From assembly GCA_034044135.1 (NCBI GenBank), contig CP139021.1, positions 2,681,635 to 2,745,634 of the forward strand: DNA of 64,000 nt. The letters run 5' to 3'. The notes below the pieces were generated by a model. It was not told the origin of the DNA. It did not search any database and was given only the letters and a program-made list of their open reading frames with translations. Source of the DNA: Flammeovirgaceae bacterium SG7u.111. Lineage in GTDB: Bacteria; Bacteroidota; Bacteroidia; Cytophagales; Flammeovirgaceae. The translations under genes were made by a program, and so were the position numbers. This document shows positions 61,362 through 64,000 of this stretch, piece after piece. How positions within the stretch are numbered: the first letter of the stretch is position 1; every line of letters starts with the position of its first letter.

Positions 61362-62747
61362 TTATTTTTCGCTAAAAATTAGTGCACTGTCGTTTTGATT
61401 TACCTCGGCATCTTTCAAAAGGTTAATCACTTCAGCTCCTGCTAAAAGTACTGGTCCATACCCCTGTGCCGCATATGTATTGATAGGTCTGTGGTAATAA
61501 AAAGCTGGGTCGAAGCCCATTCCAGTGCCTACACAAGTTCCTTCTACTTGCCCTTTTTCATTCACTTTCGTGGCTACTGCATTCCAAGCCAGCAATACCA
61601 TTGGCCCATACGCTTTTTTATCTATCCAACCATTGTTGATCGCCTTGGCGATGGCGTAGGTATAAATCGCTGTTGCTGAAGTTTCTAAATATGAATCGTT
61701 TCGATCTAAAAGCTGGTGCCAAAAGCCAGTGCCGTCTTGGTAAGAAGCCAAACCATAAATATGCTTTTTGAGTTGTTTTAGCACTTTTTCTCTTTCTGGA
61801 TGGTTTTCTGGCAACACATCAAGCAACTCTACTTTGGTCATTGCTGCCCAGCCGTTTGCCCTCGCCCAATGGAACTGGGGATGAACCTCCATTTCTTGCA
61901 CCCAACCGTGCATGTACAGGTTCCTGTCTTCATTGAACATGCGTTCTGAAAATTGCAAAACTTGCTTCACCGCATCGTCAAAGTATTTATTGTCTCCAGT
62001 GAGCTTTCCCATTTGAGCCAGTGCTGGTACGCTCATGAACAAATCGTCCAGCCAGAGGGTGTTGGGTAGTGGTCGGTTCCTTGCCAATGTTCCATCTTCT
62101 AAGCGGAACTGCTTGTTGCTGATGTAGTCTATGTAATTATCGATCACGGGTTGTAACTCCACTTCCAAGCCAGTCCTTTTTACCTTGATGAAGGCGGCAC
62201 AGATTGCCCCAGCATCGTCAAGGGCATGAGGCTCTAGTACTGAGCGAAGTGGCGTTTTTGCTTCTGGGAACTTCTCTTTCAGTTTTCTGTACTTATCTGC
62301 CGCATAGGCAATGAAAGAAATTCTGCTATTTACATAATCTGTGTATGCATTTTTTCCTGTTGCTTTTCCGGCAGCTAGCATTCCTGCATAAGTCACGCCC
62401 CATTCGTAACTCAGGAGTCTATAATCGCCTTTTTCCAAGATGGCATTGTCATTCGGTTGGGAAAAATCAGTAATCTCTTTTCCTGTTTTTTCATTGATCA
62501 CTCGGGTAGGGGTGGTTGCTTCCAAGTAGCGATAGACTCGATTGATCACCGTTTCCACTTCCTCTGTACTGGGCACTACATACGGAGTAGGGTACTTAGG
62601 TTGCAGCATGTGCAGCGGCGTGTTGGAATCGGTAATGGGCTCTTTCTTCTGCCCAAAAAGCAATGCACTGTGGAGGGCAAAAAGCAATAATATAAAACTG
62701 ATTTTTTTTGTTGGGTAGTTGAATTTGACCATTTTGTACATTTTCAT
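61362..62747 (-). CDS. GH105-family unsaturated glucuronyl/rhamnogalacturonyl hydrolase
   Basis: This 461-residue secreted protein (signal residues about 14-32, ending LLFGQ) has the barrel motifs TLWLDDLFMSVPALAQMGKL (catalytic Asp at 234/235), QFHWARANGWAAMTKVELL and YLETSATAIYTYAIAKAI, as in YteR/YesR-type GH105 enzymes. It is distinct in sequence from the other GH105 in the same cluster, so the two probably act on different unsaturated oligosaccharides. It is separated from the upstream esterase gene by a 317-bp spacer containing nested inverted repeats. A short ATG choice (62747, 62741 or 62732) does not change the mature protein. Confidence 0.87.
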   Translation of the reverse strand: MKMYKMVKFNYPTKKISFILLLFALHSALLFGQKKEPITDSNTPLHMLQPKYPTPYVVPSTEEVETVINRVYRYLEATTPTRVINEKTGKEITDFSQPNDNAILEKGDYRLLSYEWGVTYAGMLAAGKATGKNAYTDYVNSRISFIAYAADKYRKLKEKFPEAKTPLRSVLEPHALDDAGAICAAFIKVKRTGLEVELQPVIDNYIDYISNKQFRLEDGTLARNRPLPNTLWLDDLFMSVPALAQMGKLTGDNKYFDDAVKQVLQFSERMFNEDRNLYMHGWVQEMEVHPQFHWARANGWAAMTKVELLDVLPENHPEREKVLKQLKKHIYGLASYQDGTGFWHQLLDRNDSYLETSATAIYTYAIAKAINNGWIDKKAYGPMVLLAWNAVATKVNEKGQVEGTCVGTGMGFDPAFYYHRPINTYAAQGYGPVLLAGAEVINLLKDAEVNQNDSALIFSEK

Positions 62748-62832
62748 ATTTTTTTCATTTAGTAACTTGTAAACTAAAATTTCGTGTTTTTTTAATAAAG
62801 CCTATTGCTGATTTGCTGCCGTAATTGATTGT

Positions 62833-62982
62833 TGCTGACGGTCCGCCGCTGCGGTTTCTTGTTACTAGTTGTTAGTTTTTTCTTAAAAAAAATCTTTCGC
62901 TTTTTAAGAAAAAAAACAGTTAATCAACTCATTACTTAGTCGAAACTAGTAACCCGCAACTAGCATCTAGTAACCGTCAGCA
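62833..62982. repeat. Nested inverted repeat (about 150 bp) inside the pectin locus
   Basis: The outer arms TGCTGACGGT (62833-62842) and ACCGTCAGCA (62973-62982) enclose a central stem TTTTTTCTTAAAAA / TTTTTAAGAAAAAA (about 62876-62912) and several ACTAGTAAC-type words in both orientations. It resembles a small MITE-like or hairpin repeat. No target-site duplication was established. Confidence 0.5.
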
Positions 62983-63064
62983 GGGTCTAAAAATTAAAAT
63001 AATAAGCATCATTAAAACACTCGGTTATTTAGTTTATAGTGTATTTAGTAGCAATAAAAAGTCT

Positions 63065-64000
63065 TTACCGTTTTCCTGCAGTTGGTCCATAAAAAGCATC
63101 CGTCCTGAACGGTGAAGCAGGTAAGCCACTTTCATTTGTCAGGTTTGGATTCTTAGGGTTGCTGTTGAAGGCATAGCGCACAGCAATAGGTTTTGGAACT
63201 TGCTCCGACCAAACCTCAACCTTGTCTTTGCTAATGATTTTTGCCTTTGCCCAGTACCAGTTTTTATCTGCACCTGCGATGGCAAACTCTGCCAGTTCTT
63301 CACCATCTTTGGTTTTTAATCTTTCTCCCACTCCGTCAAACTGGAGAATGATTTTATCTCCCATCACTTTTTGCTCCTTGAACATCGGACCACTGGGCAG
63401 CAGCTCTTTACCATAGACTTTTGCTAAAGCCCATGTGGCCATTCTTTTGCCCACGTCCAATTTATTATGAGGGTGAATATCATGGGCTTCACCGATGTCA
63501 ATAGTGACGATTAGTCCCATGTTTTTACCATTTACAACTGTAAGGCGATGGGCTTCGCGAAGGTGTGCCCAAGCATTATCTGTGGGTTCTTCTTCAATAT
63601 CTCGGTAGTTTGGAAGCTGGACGATGCCAAAAGGGAAATCTCCCTGCTCCCATTTCTCCCTCCAAGATTGGACGAACACTGGCATCAGTAATCCGTATTG
63701 TTCAGCCCGTTCTTCGTTCGACTCGCCTTGGTACCAATACGCTCCACGGATGGAATATGGAATAAGTGGCTCAATCATGTTGTTGTAGATCGAAGAGGCA
63801 ATTCTATAGTCTCGCAAAGCATCGGGAACTCTAGGTTGGCGAGGTGCTTTTGTGCCATTTGCTTTAGCTTCTTCAGCTGCTTTTTTCCACTCAGCTATAT
63901 CCTTGTCGTATTGGGCTTGCACCACAGGTCTTGCTGCAGCCCATAATTCCGTGCGCTCCACACATGGGCGGAAATCGTCGGAAGCCAGTAAATACTCTTC
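63065..64000 (-). CDS. Sialate O-acetylesterase-family SGNH hydrolase (cut by window end)
   Basis: The last 312 residues are visible and the frame is open through base 64000 (LLASDDFRPCVERTEL before the first in-frame GTG at 63961). IYNNMIEPLIPYSIRGAYWY followed by QGESNEERAEQYG is the family hallmark, with the Gln-Gly-Glu-Ser segment. The Asp/His side is IGEAHDIHPHNKLDVGKRMA. Such enzymes remove O-acetyl groups from sialic acids or, in pectin loci, from acetylated uronic acids. A 44-residue Lys/Ala-rich insert (YDKDIAEWKKAAEEAKANG) is typical of the DUF303 group. It is the first visible gene of the cluster; the upstream part lies beyond the window. Confidence 0.85.
   Translation of the reverse strand, partial: EEYLLASDDFRPCVERTELWAAARPVVQAQYDKDIAEWKKAAEEAKANGTKAPRQPRVPDALRDYRIASSIYNNMIEPLIPYSIRGAYWYQGESNEERAEQYGLLMPVFVQSWREKWEQGDFPFGIVQLPNYRDIEEEPTDNAWAHLREAHRLTVVNGKNMGLIVTIDIGEAHDIHPHNKLDVGKRMATWALAKVYGKELLPSGPMFKEQKVMGDKIILQFDGVGERLKTKDGEELAEFAIAGADKNWYWAKAKIISKDKVEVWSEQVPKPIAVRYAFNSNPKNPNLTNESGLPASPFRTDAFYGPTAGKR

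Overview
The window looks like a chromosome segment of a member of the Bacteroidota, most likely Cytophagales or a near relative. This is inference from content: a GH16 enzyme with a C-terminal type IX secretion sorting domain, many lipoproteins and Sec-secreted polysaccharide enzymes, promoters of the TTTG/TAnnTTTG type, weak Shine-Dalgarno sequences, several TTG/GTG starts, and RimO, RecN, HemL, GNAT-nitrilase and BamA-like proteins in the form usual for this phylum. No rRNA is present. There is one tRNA (CAT anticodon).

Layout. 0-2.5 kb: tail of a solute-binding protein and two tandem CaiB/BaiF CoA-transferases. 2.6-5 kb: a frameshifted von Willebrand A protein and an IclR regulator. 5.2-11.4 kb: a secreted GH2 mannosidase-like enzyme, enoyl-CoA hydratase, an AldA-like (lactaldehyde-type) dehydrogenase and a RhaT-family sugar transporter, which fits sugar or L-rhamnose catabolism. 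11.5-17.8 kb: a 34-residue membrane peptide, an MscS channel with a duplicated N-terminal module, an AddB-like nuclease and a membrane protein. 17.97-19.69 kb: a mobile-type unit made of a REP palindrome, an array of about 125-bp tandem units (roughly 0.93 kb in all), a REP-associated tyrosine transposase (RAYT) and a second REP palindrome. It abuts a truncated lipoprotein gene whose fuller paralogue lies at 35 kb. 20-28.4 kb: M48 protease, GNAT-nitrilase fusion, GH16 glucanase followed by a copy of the 3' end of the nitrilase gene, a lipoprotein and an amidohydrolase. 28.7-50 kb: mainly housekeeping genes (recN, SPFH protein, rimO, oxidoreductases, BamA-like protein, SpoU methyltransferase, SprT-like protein, ABC1 kinase with TetR, hemL, tRNA, THUMP methyltransferase) plus a sulfatase. 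50-52 kb: DUF2911 protein and msrA.

52.4-64 kb: a minus-strand pectin/rhamnogalacturonan locus. In transcription order it has a sialate-type O-acetylesterase (cut by the window end), a GH105, a CE12 rhamnogalacturonan acetylesterase, a GH28 polygalacturonase, a second GH105 lipoprotein, an (alpha/alpha)6-barrel-like enzyme and a GH2 beta-galactosidase-like enzyme. Together they would deacetylate, cut and trim galacturonan/rhamnogalacturonan. Released rhamnose could feed the RhaT/AldA genes at the left, although the two loci are 41 kb apart. No SusC/SusD pair is visible.

The most unusual parts are the RAYT/tandem-hairpin composite with its truncated neighbour, the GH16 gene bracketed by two copies of the nitrilase 3' end, a recurring intergenic long-hairpin repeat, and an ORF-less gap at 46.5-47.1 kb with two outward-pointing terminators.
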